Positions 25,321 to 34,195 of a stretch of 64,000 nt of DNA are shown here, piece after piece. The stretch is taken from NCBI RefSeq assembly GCF_003202035.1, contig NZ_QJKC01000001.1:159309-223308 (forward strand). Reading direction: 5' to 3'. The DNA comes from Aquitalea magnusonii (GTDB lineage Bacteria > Pseudomonadota > Gammaproteobacteria > Burkholderiales > Chromobacteriaceae). A model generated the notes under the pieces. It saw only the letters and a program-made list of their open reading frames with translations. It searched no databases and was not told the DNA's origin. Both the position numbers and the translations under genes were made by a program. How positions within the stretch are numbered: position 1 is the first letter of the stretch; each line of letters starts with the position of its first letter.

Positions 25321-27550
25321 CGCCAATTTCCTTTTTACGTGACTGGTTTTTCTTGCTTATCAACACTTCTACTGCTTGCTTGGAAAACAGGTAGCGACGC
25401 ATGCCATTACCAGAGAAAACCACTAGGCTAGTCAAACAGCCTTCTCGTGCTTCATTTCGGATCGTGGCAGGGCTGAGCCCTGTAGTCAATGCAAGTTGGC
25501 GGACGTTAAGTGTCGACTCCAGAATCTTAAAGGCCCCCTCTAACTCGTTGCGGTGGTAGCGCATTTCATATCCAGTGGATATGGCGGCCACTAGCCCTGG
25601 CCCCAAAATGTCAAACTGCAGCCGGTATCCCTTTTCTGATGCCATCTGGTGTGCCTCATAGATGGAAACCAAGTTGGTGTTCTGTATGTAATCCTGACGA
25701 TATGCCTCAACATCTGCTGCCCGATACGTGATGCATATGGCTGGTTCGCGTGACTGATAGGGTACTAGCAGACCTGCACTGCTCACTTTGTCAAGCTGAT
25801 GGGGCCGTATGCTGAGTAGCTTGCAGACCTGAGGCTTTGTTAAGAGGTCCGTATTGGCAAGGTTGCTTGTTCGCTTGTGCCCTCTGCCTGCTCGACTTTC
25901 ATAAGGTATTTGAGAGCATATTTTAGCTAGATCTAGTGTGGCAACATCGGAACGGCGAAATAAATAGACCAATCCATCATCTACACCAGGACCATGAATT
26001 GGCTTGATGCCTGCAGAGATGATCTTGTCAGCAATATTTGTAGCATTGCATCCAAGCTGTCGGGCAATCTCCCTGGCAAAAACATATTGCTGATGAAATT
26101 CATGTATGTCTTCAATAGTAAAACGTAATTGGCGTGTCATGTAGATCTCATGCGATAGCAAGCCTGAGCGTGCCACATGGTAAATGGCACCCTGGTAAAT
26201 ATCCAATATCGTTGCCGCCTCTGCAGCATTCAAATAGCTACATTCTTTTGATGGGGTTTCAACAAGGTATAACTCAAGGCTAGGAAGGCCGACCCTGATG
26301 TCGTAGGAGCCGACCTTCACTCTGCCAGCTAAGGCTAGTCCTAGAAGATTCAGCCTTGAAGAAAAATCAATGCCGAAATGATCTAATTTTATTCTTTTCC
26401 ATCCCTCTTTATATGGAGTGATGCGGGAAAGTGCTGACTGCAACCTGGCAAGGCTATGGCGAGTGATGCCGCTTTTTCCTGAGCTGCCCCTGCTGCTAAG
26501 GGAGTATTTGAGAACCCCGCGCTTGACGAGCGTGCTGACAACATGCGGGCTGGCATTGAGAGTGGTTGCAACAGATGAAAAGGTTAAATCTTCACTTGTA
26601 GTTTTGTTATCAATGGTTGCTATTGAAGAATGTGGATTCTGGCGTGAAAGCCAATCATTGCCGATCATCTTCAACTCATCATCGAATGATGGCGCTATTT
26701 TCAGTCCATTTAGTAACGGACTAGCTGTGTAACGCGGTCCAAGCTCAAATTGGTGCCTAAATCTTCTGTACAGGATTCCAACTAGTGCGCGTCTGAAGTT
26801 GCACTGCTCGTTAATGTCAGTTAGGAAAATATAATTTTGTGCGCGATGAAGGTCGGCAAGGGTTATTTTCTCTAAGTACTTTGCATCAAGAGTCGTGGCG
26901 CTACTGCAGCTGAATAAAATGCTGAGGGTGATAAATCGCTGCAGCTCTGTGCAGGTAAGTAATTCAATGTCGACTAACTGATCAGGCGTTCCTACTGCTA
27001 TAGCTGGGGCTTTGTCTAATGGAAACCCGCAAACGCAATGGTGCAATTGTGAGAAACGCCATGGCACACGTTTCATGCAGCATGGGCAGCAATCTACCAG
27101 CAGTATTTTATGTTTAGGGCACACCGTGGTTAGTCTTAAATCCCATGATGCCCGTTGCAGCGCCTGCTCTCCAAGGCAAAGCGGGCACCACACACGGTAT
27201 CGATTACGAATCAGATGCAATGGCCATTCATAACCTTGCCAACTGAACGTGCGATATCGACCTATTGGTGCACTTAATGGACGGGCTAGAGCTTGCAGCG
27301 CATCAACCTCTATACCAAGTTGCTTACTTAGTCGACTCAGAGAGTAAACTCCAAACTGGGGTGTCATGGATGCTTGATAGATGCTGCTCCGCTTCTGCTG
27401 CAAGTAACTGAGCAGATCATGGACGTGATGTAGGTAATTCACGTCGGCCAGACGGAGTAGGTAACCCGCAAGGCTTTCTGCTTTATCAGGGAGGGGACGC
27501 ATCAAAAGAAGAGGGATTTCCTCAATGCCTGGCAGAGTCTGGGTTTTCAT
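25304..27550 (-). CDS. tniQ: TniQ/TnsD family target-selection protein
   Basis: TniQ proteins bind a target and recruit the TnsC AAA+ ATPase. The 748-aa product has the TniQ N-terminal domain with its zinc ligands in C-P-L-C (122-125), C-P-K-H (about 144), C-C-P-C-C (about 154) and C-V-C-G (about 172). The C-terminal 450 residues contain several helix-turn-helix segments, for example L-G-C-N-A-T-N-I-A-D-K and T-G-L-S-P-A-T-I. The length and these domains fit a TnsD-like protein that reads a DNA attachment site rather than the short TniQ of CRISPR-guided elements. The start overlaps the tnsC stop (ATGA). Confidence 0.88.
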   Translation of the reverse strand: MKTQTLPGIEEIPLLLMRPLPDKAESLAGYLLRLADVNYLHHVHDLLSYLQQKRSSIYQASMTPQFGVYSLSRLSKQLGIEVDALQALARPLSAPIGRYRTFSWQGYEWPLHLIRNRYRVWCPLCLGEQALQRASWDLRLTTVCPKHKILLVDCCPCCMKRVPWRFSQLHHCVCGFPLDKAPAIAVGTPDQLVDIELLTCTELQRFITLSILFSCSSATTLDAKYLEKITLADLHRAQNYIFLTDINEQCNFRRALVGILYRRFRHQFELGPRYTASPLLNGLKIAPSFDDELKMIGNDWLSRQNPHSSIATIDNKTTSEDLTFSSVATTLNASPHVVSTLVKRGVLKYSLSSRGSSGKSGITRHSLARLQSALSRITPYKEGWKRIKLDHFGIDFSSRLNLLGLALAGRVKVGSYDIRVGLPSLELYLVETPSKECSYLNAAEAATILDIYQGAIYHVARSGLLSHEIYMTRQLRFTIEDIHEFHQQYVFAREIARQLGCNATNIADKIISAGIKPIHGPGVDDGLVYLFRRSDVATLDLAKICSQIPYESRAGRGHKRTSNLANTDLLTKPQVCKLLSIRPHQLDKVSSAGLLVPYQSREPAICITYRAADVEAYRQDYIQNTNLVSIYEAHQMASEKGYRLQFDILGPGLVAAISTGYEMRYHRNELEGAFKILESTLNVRQLALTTGLSPATIRNEAREGCLTSLVVFSGNGMRRYLFSKQAVEVLISKKNQSRKKEIGDDFIS

Positions 27551-28476
27551 TGCCGTTTCCCCCTGAGCTGGTCGATCCAACGCTCAATGGCTGAGTCGTC
27601 CCCCAAAAATGGATTGGCACGAAGCTTGCGGTTTGCTGACAGAAGGGAGTGATAGCTTCGGATCAGCTGTTCACGCTCAATGCGCACTCCTCCTCGCATC
27701 AATGCCGTACGCGAAGCATCGTAGATCAATGTCGTAAATGCGCGGAAATTTCCACCCGTAGCCAAGTAAAAACGCGCAGGCAGGGTGTCATCACAGAAGC
27801 CGCTTGGCTTTTCAAAAGGAAGCGCCTGTTCAAAAAATGTCAGTAATCGTTCGAAGTCTGCCGGTCTTTCTAGCCAGTTAAATGAAGGGAGATCACGACG
27901 CAGCGGAAAACGTCCTGCAAGTTGCGGGCTGTATTCCAATACAGCATGTGCTGTCGGCATTCCGACCAGAATGAAGGGGATTCCCGAGTGGTTGATCAAG
28001 CTCTTGATGGCATCAGCCACCGCTTCGATACGTTGGCGCGTCCCTCGTTCCACTAGATGCTGGAACTCATCAAGAATCACGAGCTGCACACGGCATCTCT
28101 TCAGTAATTCCATCAGCCGCCGGCGTTTGAATTCAACGGTGCCGCGGTCTGCGTATGGCGCCCCCATCGCATCCAGTATGGAGCTGAACAGTCCACCAAT
28201 TGTGACTGGGAGCTGTAATGAAGCCTCCAAAACGGGTATTTCGGTTCCTTCAACAGTATTTTGTTTCGGATGCAACTGTTTAAACGTGTCGATCAGGGTG
28301 CTTTTACCTACACCTGTATCACCGGTGATGAGCATACAGAGTGGTTCACGCAGATCTGGCGACTCGGCTAGGCATCGGTCCATGTCGGCGAGGATGGCAA
28401 TGAACAATGGGTATCGGATGCGGATGGCGGCGATCTTTTTCAGTAGCACATGAACGCGCTTTGGATCATATTTCAT
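27547..28476 (-). CDS. tnsC: Tn7-like AAA+ ATPase TnsC/TniB
   Basis: The 309-aa product is the AAA+ regulator that links target selection to the transposase. It has Walker A G-D-T-G-V-G-K-S (52-59) and Walker B V-I-L-D-E-F-Q-H (133-140), followed by a sensor region G-M-P-T. The size is closer to TniB than to the longer Tn7 TnsC. It overlaps both tnsB and tniQ by four bases, so the operon is tightly coupled. Confidence 0.9.
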   Translation of the reverse strand: MKYDPKRVHVLLKKIAAIRIRYPLFIAILADMDRCLAESPDLREPLCMLITGDTGVGKSTLIDTFKQLHPKQNTVEGTEIPVLEASLQLPVTIGGLFSSILDAMGAPYADRGTVEFKRRRLMELLKRCRVQLVILDEFQHLVERGTRQRIEAVADAIKSLINHSGIPFILVGMPTAHAVLEYSPQLAGRFPLRRDLPSFNWLERPADFERLLTFFEQALPFEKPSGFCDDTLPARFYLATGGNFRAFTTLIYDASRTALMRGGVRIEREQLIRSYHSLLSANRKLRANPFLGDDSAIERWIDQLRGKRQ

Positions 28477-30440
28477 GATGTGGCTCCCAGATCAGGTGAA
28501 AGGTCAATAAACCAATCCTCCCCCAAGCTTTCAGCTGGATACAGGCTAGTTGATGCCGTGCTGCGATGCTGTTCTTGGAGGGAGGCTGACTGGTCACGTT
28601 TTTTCGTCTTCGTACGCTTGCGAGTCCGTTGAGCAAGGTCGTGCTCGGCTTCTTGGTGGAGTTGGTGAACCTCTCGGCGCAACTTGGCCTTTTCCTGCCG
28701 AACTGTGTCCGCATCCGGCGTGCTAGCTTCGACGGTATCGGATTGAGCGATCCGGGCTTTGCGCTCACGTTGAAAATCGAGCCAACTTGTACCTGGCTCA
28801 AGGTCTTGGGTCAGGCATTCCAGCCGGATCAGGCCCTTGTTGATGGGGTCGTATATGTACGCTTGCGTTACATCCTCAGGGTCGATCCGCAACATCACTT
28901 TCTGTTTGGTGGCCAAGCGCTTCTGCAGGTGTATGAGATAGGGGTGGTGGTAGACCAACCCTTTGGTGCCGATGCGCCCATTACTGATCGTTCGTTCGAA
29001 GGTGAGCCCGGTCTCGACCTCAAGGGTGAGACTGCTGGGTAAGGGGGGAATGGGGTGTTCTTCAACCAGACGGGTCCAGCACTGCAATGGTGTCTCGCCA
29101 AGTTCACTGTGACGAGTGTTGTGGTACTCCATTACCACCCAGCGGTAGACCAATTGACGCAGCTCATGCAGCGTCAGGTGGGCGAGCTTTTCTGAAGGGT
29201 AATCCCCACGTTCCCTGGTGTTCGAGTAGGTTGTTCCGGGGAGTTTGTGAATCAGCCGTCGATTCTGGGTGCCGAGGAACCGCTCGCCAGGTCCCCGGTA
29301 CCACGGCATCCCTGGTGGGCAATACTGCATGTCCGCGTGCATGTCCGCACAAAACTGCTTGTGAGCATGGCCATGAAATTCCGGGCCATTGTCCATGCAG
29401 ATCAGACGGAACTGCCCCTCTACCGGCCAGGTGAAACTGCTGCCATTCGGCAAACTATCCAGGATGGCTTGCTTACTGGTCACAGCCTGACGCAAGCACA
29501 TCAGGACAGCGATACTTGAGGGCGGCTCCAGATCAATGTAAATCCCGCACACCATCCGGGTTCTCCGATCGAGTGCAACGGTGCAGGTCGGTCTTTTCAG
29601 CGGTTGCCTTGTGATGGGGTGGACAACAATGACATCCAGTCGGGTGTGATCGATTTCCACCCGCTCCAGTGGAAACATGGCGATCGGCCCGTTACGACGC
29701 GTTCTGAAGTAGCGACGCGCGTATTTTTCACCGTAGCGTCTTGCTTTCAAAATGAAGGGGTCCAGCAGACGGTTGATGAGCTTGCAAAATCCGCCATAGC
29801 TGACTGCTCGTAATTTGGCGTCTGCCGGCCGTGCCGCATTTGCCTCCGTGATGCGGTCTACCAGTTCAGCGTGTGCGTCACGTTTACTAATCCGCGCGCG
29901 GGTCAGATAAAAGGTATCAACCGTCTCATAGAACAACTCCAGCACTTCCGCATCCACCTGGCCGTAACGGCGGCCGCAGTTGGCTGTCAGGGGTGCCAGC
30001 GCCATCACATCTTCGCCGCTGTCGACGAACAAACGGCACCACCTGTAGATGGATGTGTGGCCTGGCGGTTTGGTATCGCCGATCATCGCGGCAATCTGTG
30101 ACGCAATGGGCTTTACTTCCCACGCCCGAGAAAAGGATTGGGTGTTGTCGAGTACCGCACGCACATACAGCAGCCGACGCCGGAGTGTGCGTTGATGGTG
30201 CTCGGGGAGAGCAGAGGGGATAGGTGGCAGTCCATCGTCCCGGAACAGGGCATCTTGGTCCTCGACAATCTTCAGGACACCTTGTTGGTCGTACTCTTCG
30301 ATGTCATCGCGGCTTATCTGCTTGACGTTGGAGGTTCGCTCATTCAGAAGGGTTGCGCTCTGGTTCGGTTGGGTAGTGAGGACGCGAAATGGCTGACCAT
30401 AAAGGGTGAGCGAGAGCCCAGGGCGTAAAGGCATTGTCAT
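28473..30440 (-). CDS. tnsB: Tn7-like DDE transposase TnsB/TniA
   Basis: The 655-aa product is the DDE transposase that binds the element ends and makes the 3' strand cuts and joins. It has N-terminal helix-turn-helix domains (about 80-220). The catalytic core holds D264 in V-E-I-D-H-T, D350 in C-M-D-N-G-P-E-F, and E386 in G-P-G-E-R-F, with 35 residues between the last two. A Mu-type C-terminal beta barrel and a basic tail follow. The start at 30440 overlaps the tnsA stop; the longer frame would run back through tnsA. All three catalytic residues are present. Confidence 0.92.
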   Translation of the reverse strand: MTMPLRPGLSLTLYGQPFRVLTTQPNQSATLLNERTSNVKQISRDDIEEYDQQGVLKIVEDQDALFRDDGLPPIPSALPEHHQRTLRRRLLYVRAVLDNTQSFSRAWEVKPIASQIAAMIGDTKPPGHTSIYRWCRLFVDSGEDVMALAPLTANCGRRYGQVDAEVLELFYETVDTFYLTRARISKRDAHAELVDRITEANAARPADAKLRAVSYGGFCKLINRLLDPFILKARRYGEKYARRYFRTRRNGPIAMFPLERVEIDHTRLDVIVVHPITRQPLKRPTCTVALDRRTRMVCGIYIDLEPPSSIAVLMCLRQAVTSKQAILDSLPNGSSFTWPVEGQFRLICMDNGPEFHGHAHKQFCADMHADMQYCPPGMPWYRGPGERFLGTQNRRLIHKLPGTTYSNTRERGDYPSEKLAHLTLHELRQLVYRWVVMEYHNTRHSELGETPLQCWTRLVEEHPIPPLPSSLTLEVETGLTFERTISNGRIGTKGLVYHHPYLIHLQKRLATKQKVMLRIDPEDVTQAYIYDPINKGLIRLECLTQDLEPGTSWLDFQRERKARIAQSDTVEASTPDADTVRQEKAKLRREVHQLHQEAEHDLAQRTRKRTKTKKRDQSASLQEQHRSTASTSLYPAESLGEDWFIDLSPDLGATS

Positions 30441-31087
30441 ATGCGTGCTCCTTCGGCCAGGTGTACCGTGAGTAGTGGGGTCACTTTCTCTCGCTTGTCG
30501 TAATCCAGCCATCCCTCCCAAAGCAGCCGGTACAGCCCTGCTAAGGTGAGGTCTTTGTTGCCAAAACGGATGGCCAGCCATGCTAACCGGCAGGCTGTGC
30601 CCTGGGATAGGAAATTCGCGATGTGCTGTCGATCCCGTTGGGTAACAAACACATCCACATAGTGTTTCAGGAAATTCAGATTGGCGAGTTGGTTGCCAGA
30701 ACGGATGAGCTTGCTATCCACCACGATGTATTCGTAGCCCAGCGTGGCAAGTCGAAGCCCAATGGCATTAGCCTTCGACTTGAAAGTAGTGTCAGCAGCT
30801 ACTTCATCGGATTTGACTTCATAAATTGTCACCAGCCGGCTTTTGTCCTTCCAGTGCACTTCAAAGTCTGGGGTGTACCAATGCCACTCACCATCGAGGC
30901 AATAGTCAAACTTCCTCGGTTGCCCATATATTTCACGAATGGCTGGGTTGGCTTCTAGGTGGAGCAGCCAGTCTCTTTCCAGCGTACTTTCCCATGGGAT
31001 TTGGCCATTCATTTTGTAGCTGTAGGACAGACCGATCACTTTTTTGCTGTTGTGGTTGTGGATCTTGCGTACAGAAGGGATCAACAT
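30437..31087 (-). CDS. tnsA: Tn7-like TnsA endonuclease
   Basis: TnsA cuts the 5' strands at the element ends and so permits cut-and-paste movement. The 216-aa product has the TnsA nuclease signature: E-S-T-L-E-R-D (catalytic Glu at 33 or 37), Y-T-P-D74-F, and Y-E90-V-K92. A C-terminal winged-helix part completes it. GGGAGGTGA lies before the ATG. It is the first gene of a five-gene coupled operon. In Tn7-like elements the transposon end lies just upstream of tnsA, so one end should be sought to the right of 31090. Confidence 0.9.
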   Translation of the reverse strand: MLIPSVRKIHNHNSKKVIGLSYSYKMNGQIPWESTLERDWLLHLEANPAIREIYGQPRKFDYCLDGEWHWYTPDFEVHWKDKSRLVTIYEVKSDEVAADTTFKSKANAIGLRLATLGYEYIVVDSKLIRSGNQLANLNFLKHYVDVFVTQRDRQHIANFLSQGTACRLAWLAIRFGNKDLTLAGLYRLLWEGWLDYDKREKVTPLLTVHLAEGARI

Positions 31088-31104
31088 GATTGTTCACCTC
31101 CCCA

Positions 31105-31262
31105 TGTGCTGTGCTGCTCCTGGCTTTTGGTGTTGACTACAAGAAACGTGCTGAGAATGAGCCTGCTGGTTTTGTCGATCACGACATGGAGGCTGGGGCG
31201 GGTGATCTCCTGGGACACGGGGTCAATCAGCAGAAGATCAAGAGATTGGTGGGGAATAGTTG
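31105..31262 (-). pseudogene. Remnant of a second DDE transposase
   Basis: On the minus strand the frame reads S-L-D-L-L-L-I-D-P, then T-R-P-S-L-H-V-V-I-D-K-T-S-R-L-I-L. This is the beta-sheet of the TnsB/TniA catalytic core around the first Asp. The rest of such a gene is absent, and the frame upstream loses similarity. It lies directly upstream of tnsA and indicates an older element or an internal duplication that has decayed. Confidence 0.4.
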
Positions 31263-31676
31263 TAAACGTTGCCGCCAAAGGGATAACCGGCTGGAGATGT
31301 GCAGCACCTCGAGGATGCCAGCGCTGATGGCGGTGGCACATGCTGAACTGAATGCTCGACTGGGCTGGAAGGGGGCGGGTCGCACGGCCCCGCCATTCTG
31401 GATGGGGTTTCATGGCTTTTCCTTTGGGCTGCAATCCACGGCAAGCGTGAATTGGCTTGGTAGGGATGAGCAGGGACGGTCCCGGGCAAAACGCCCTTGA
31501 CTGTCCCTTTCGGAAAAGCCAGAATGAAATCGACTGGGTCTATATCTAGTCAGTTTCATAAAGCCCTCAGGTTTTCTCAGAACTTGGGGGCTTTGCCTTT
31601 CCGTGATCACAACGAATAACATCGCGCACGGTTTTTACATGGCACTCTCCTATACAAAATGACTGGGTGGGAATGG
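31263..31676. other. Intergenic region upstream of tnsA
   Basis: No supported gene. An imperfect hairpin (AAAGCCCTCAGGTT against AACTTGGGGGCTTT, 31560-31594) could end transcription of the HTH gene at 31677. I looked for repeated TnsB-like sites here and saw none clear enough to report. Confidence 0.35.
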
Positions 31677-31931
31677 TTAGCCAGTGATGGCTTCAGCTTT
31701 CTCTGGTGATTCTGCCGACAGCGTGTTGGTTAGCTTTTGAGGATCACTGACCACGCCGTCTTTCAGGCCAAGGCGGACGGCAATTTCATGGCTCATACCA
31801 ATCCGGCAAGGTTTGTTCCCTTTAAGAACCTGGTAAACCAGTGCTGCCGTGTAGCCATGGAACTTTGCCCAATTGCGAATGGATATTCCTTGCCTATCAA
31901 ACTCTTCGCGTACTTGCTCGGGCGTTTTCAT
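31677..31931 (-). CDS. Small HTH DNA-binding protein (BcepMu gp16-like)
   Basis: The 84-aa product starts at the ATG at 31931, which has GAGGTG upstream; the longer frame from 31997 adds a Cys-rich stretch without support. It begins K-T-P-E-Q-V-R-E-E-F and has I-S-I-R-N-W-A-K ... A-L-V-Y-Q-V-L-K-G. This is the helix-turn-helix of small phage and transposon regulators of the BcepMu gp16 type. It is oriented like the tns operon and lies upstream of it, so it is a plausible regulator of transposition. Confidence 0.7.
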   Translation of the reverse strand: MKTPEQVREEFDRQGISIRNWAKFHGYTAALVYQVLKGNKPCRIGMSHEIAVRLGLKDGVVSDPQKLTNTLSAESPEKAEAITG

Positions 31932-32090
31932 GTGGCACCTCTTCAAAAGTTCACAACATTTCGTACATATATCAGAAGCTAGTTTGTTGATTTGCAAAAG
32001 TCAAAAACTATCTTTTCCTGTAGGTTAATGATTTATTTAAATGGGCGTACCATTTCTGACGTTGGAAATAAATTCCCAAGGTTTGCCGCA

Positions 32091-32123
32091 AAAAAGCCAG
32101 AAGTACGTAGCTTCTGGCTTTTT
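32091..32123. terminator. Bidirectional terminator
   Basis: AAAAAGCCAGAAG and its exact complement flank a 7-base loop, with A and T tracts on the two sides. It lies between the small HTH gene and the 3' end of the CoiA-like gene, whose transcript it should end. Confidence 0.8.
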
Positions 32124-32156
32124 CTGTATCAGAATAATTAAATTTACGTCGTCGCA

Positions 32157-33032
32157 TCATTGGTCAAGCGGCGCTGTTCGACTGATAAGCTCGGATAACA
32201 CGACGTCTTTGAAGCGATCGAAGATAATCCAGTTTTTGTAGCGTGGCTCCCATCGTCCACGGCCACGGCAAATTGACTCCACAATGCGTCGAGTAGACTC
32301 ATCAAAGCGGTGATAGACCGAGTAATTGCCATAGGGCAACCGTCTGAACCAGACCCATACATTCCCGACGGCAAAGCGTTGCGCATCCGGCCACTGATCC
32401 ATCAGGTTGGAGATGGGTGTCAGAGCATCCAGCTCACCAGCGAATGATGAAGGTTCGGCCGCCCCTTCAATCCACTTCCTTCTTTCAAGATCAAACAGAA
32501 CGGCATCTTCAAGCTCATTCCAGCTCCACGGCAGGGTAACCATGTCACTGAGGTCAATCTCCAGGGTCGGTAGAGACAGCTCCTGCAGTTTGTCGGCTTT
32601 CACATCGTCGACCTTGTGATGGACGGCAATCTCAATGGCAAAAGCGCCATGCGCTGACTGGGCATGACAGTCGACGACTACATCACCACTAGCAGCTTGC
32701 AGTCGATGCTCGAGCAACACATTCGTCAGATGTAGGTCGGCATTCTGTTGGAGGGAGAGTTGCCCAGCTGGTGCTTTGATGCGGTGAAACTCCAACACCA
32801 CTTGTTTGGCGGCTTGGTGCAAGGCTGTCTCGGCACATCCTTGCGCATCGGTTCCCGCTTCGTGGGCGAAGTGGTGGGTTTTCTCCCTTCCGGCATTCTT
32901 TGCAATCAGACGCTTATGACAACCAGGGCAGGTGCACTCGCAACTCATGCCGGTTGGTACATCATCTACGTGGACCATTCGGCCATCATCGGCGAGGGCG
33001 AAGGTCATCATCGGTTGGGAGGGGCTGGTCAT
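32157..33032 (-). CDS. CoiA-like nuclease domain protein
   Basis: The 291-aa product resembles competence protein CoiA. A zinc-finger-like C-x-C-x2-C with a following R-L-I-A-K stretch precedes H-H-F-A-H, and then comes a PD-(D/E)xK-like core with D-V-V-V-D and F-A-I-E-I-A. A C-terminal domain of about 100 residues is unrecognised. CoiA-like proteins are found both in competence and in mobile or defence loci. No competence genes are present here, so a role in the island is more likely. An AGGAG lies eight bases before the ATG. It is divergent from the membrane protein gene at 33128. Confidence 0.65.
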   Translation of the reverse strand: MTSPSQPMMTFALADDGRMVHVDDVPTGMSCECTCPGCHKRLIAKNAGREKTHHFAHEAGTDAQGCAETALHQAAKQVVLEFHRIKAPAGQLSLQQNADLHLTNVLLEHRLQAASGDVVVDCHAQSAHGAFAIEIAVHHKVDDVKADKLQELSLPTLEIDLSDMVTLPWSWNELEDAVLFDLERRKWIEGAAEPSSFAGELDALTPISNLMDQWPDAQRFAVGNVWVWFRRLPYGNYSVYHRFDESTRRIVESICRGRGRWEPRYKNWIIFDRFKDVVLSELISRTAPLDQ

Positions 33033-33127
33033 GACGTTTACTCCTGGCGTTGAACACAGAAGTCACGCTAGAGCCCGTTATGCGGCTAGAATAGTCTCAA
33101 ATTGTCATAAAACTGTTTTGGACAGTT

Positions 33128-34159
33128 ATGGAAGCGCTTGAAAAACAAGAGGAAATGGTAGTCGACGATGACCTGGCTAGTCCGCAAGACTATCTGTCAG
33201 GGTTGCTATGCCTGCAGGGCTTCCTTCGGCATGTGCGAAAGACGACGAAGCCGTATCGTGTGCTGCAGGCGTGGTTGGACTATGAAATCCAGCGTATCAG
33301 CGAGGGGCATAACACCTCGCAATATGATGCAGAGAACCTCCGCGCCTGCTTTGGCGAAACTGGTGATAAGACTGCTTCGGCGTGGATGGCCTCGACTTGG
33401 AAGGTCTTGAACGATTTTGAAGCAGCTCATGGAGAAGGCTTAAGAAGCTGGGCTGCTCAGCATGGGTACTCGGGCTTTTGCCTGCCAAGTAAGCTGGTCA
33501 GTCCCGGCGGAGCTGGGAACACTTCCAAGTTTTTCTTCCGCTTCATTGCTGTTACCCAAAAGCAAACAGCTTCTAGCCAGTCAGAAGCACTCACTCCAGA
33601 CACCCCTGTCCAGTACATCATGGACACTCAGATTCAGCCAGCTTGGTGGATCGGATGGCTCCTTAAGTCAGGGTATAGGCTGTACGGCTGGAGAAAATGG
33701 CTTTTCTTCATATATTTTATGACCATTCTGATTGGTGTTGTGATTTACGTTTTTACGGTTTTAATTTCTGCCGTTTATAGCCATTATTTTTTTAACAATT
33801 CTACGGAATTTATTGTTTCAGCTATTACCATTGGGGTTTGTGGATGGCTATTTCTTTCACCAATCGTTCGACTGTTTAATTGGCGAATAACAATGGCGCC
33901 GGCATTGCTGACAGCATATAAAGAAATTGATGATACTCAATTGGAATTAATGTCCCTGCCGCATGACAAAAATGGTGCAAAAAAAGCAATTCGATTGGTG
34001 CGTTATAGCGCGGTATGCCCAATTTGCTTGGGAAAGATTAGCTTAAGGAGTGGTGGGCGACGATATCCTGGTCGGCTGGTTGGGCGCTGTGAGGAAGTGC
34101 CTGCGGAGCATGTTTTTAGTTTTGACCGAATGCGGAAAATTGGTGTGCTGCTGCATTAG
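33128..34159 (+). CDS. Membrane protein with zinc-finger-like tail
   Basis: The 343-aa product has a soluble N-terminal half (about 1-190) with two helical regions. Two membrane segments follow (about 197-218 and 230-252), and the C-terminal cytosolic part holds C-P-I-C-L-G-K and G-R-C, which suggests a metal-binding finger. I do not recognise the family. The start at 33128 lacks a strong ribosome site, and an ATG at 33155 is possible. It is followed 36 bp later by another membrane protein, so the two probably form a unit. Confidence 0.55.
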   Translation: MEALEKQEEMVVDDDLASPQDYLSGLLCLQGFLRHVRKTTKPYRVLQAWLDYEIQRISEGHNTSQYDAENLRACFGETGDKTASAWMASTWKVLNDFEAAHGEGLRSWAAQHGYSGFCLPSKLVSPGGAGNTSKFFFRFIAVTQKQTASSQSEALTPDTPVQYIMDTQIQPAWWIGWLLKSGYRLYGWRKWLFFIYFMTILIGVVIYVFTVLISAVYSHYFFNNSTEFIVSAITIGVCGWLFLSPIVRLFNWRITMAPALLTAYKEIDDTQLELMSLPHDKNGAKKAIRLVRYSAVCPICLGKISLRSGGRRYPGRLVGRCEEVPAEHVFSFDRMRKIGVLLH

Positions 34160-34195
34160 TATTGATTTTATCTAAATTAGTCTGCGAGGTATCTG

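Noticed and set aside
24832..31087. CRISPR-associated transposon
   Set aside because: No cas genes or repeat-spacer array were seen anywhere in the window, and the TniQ is the long TnsD-like type.
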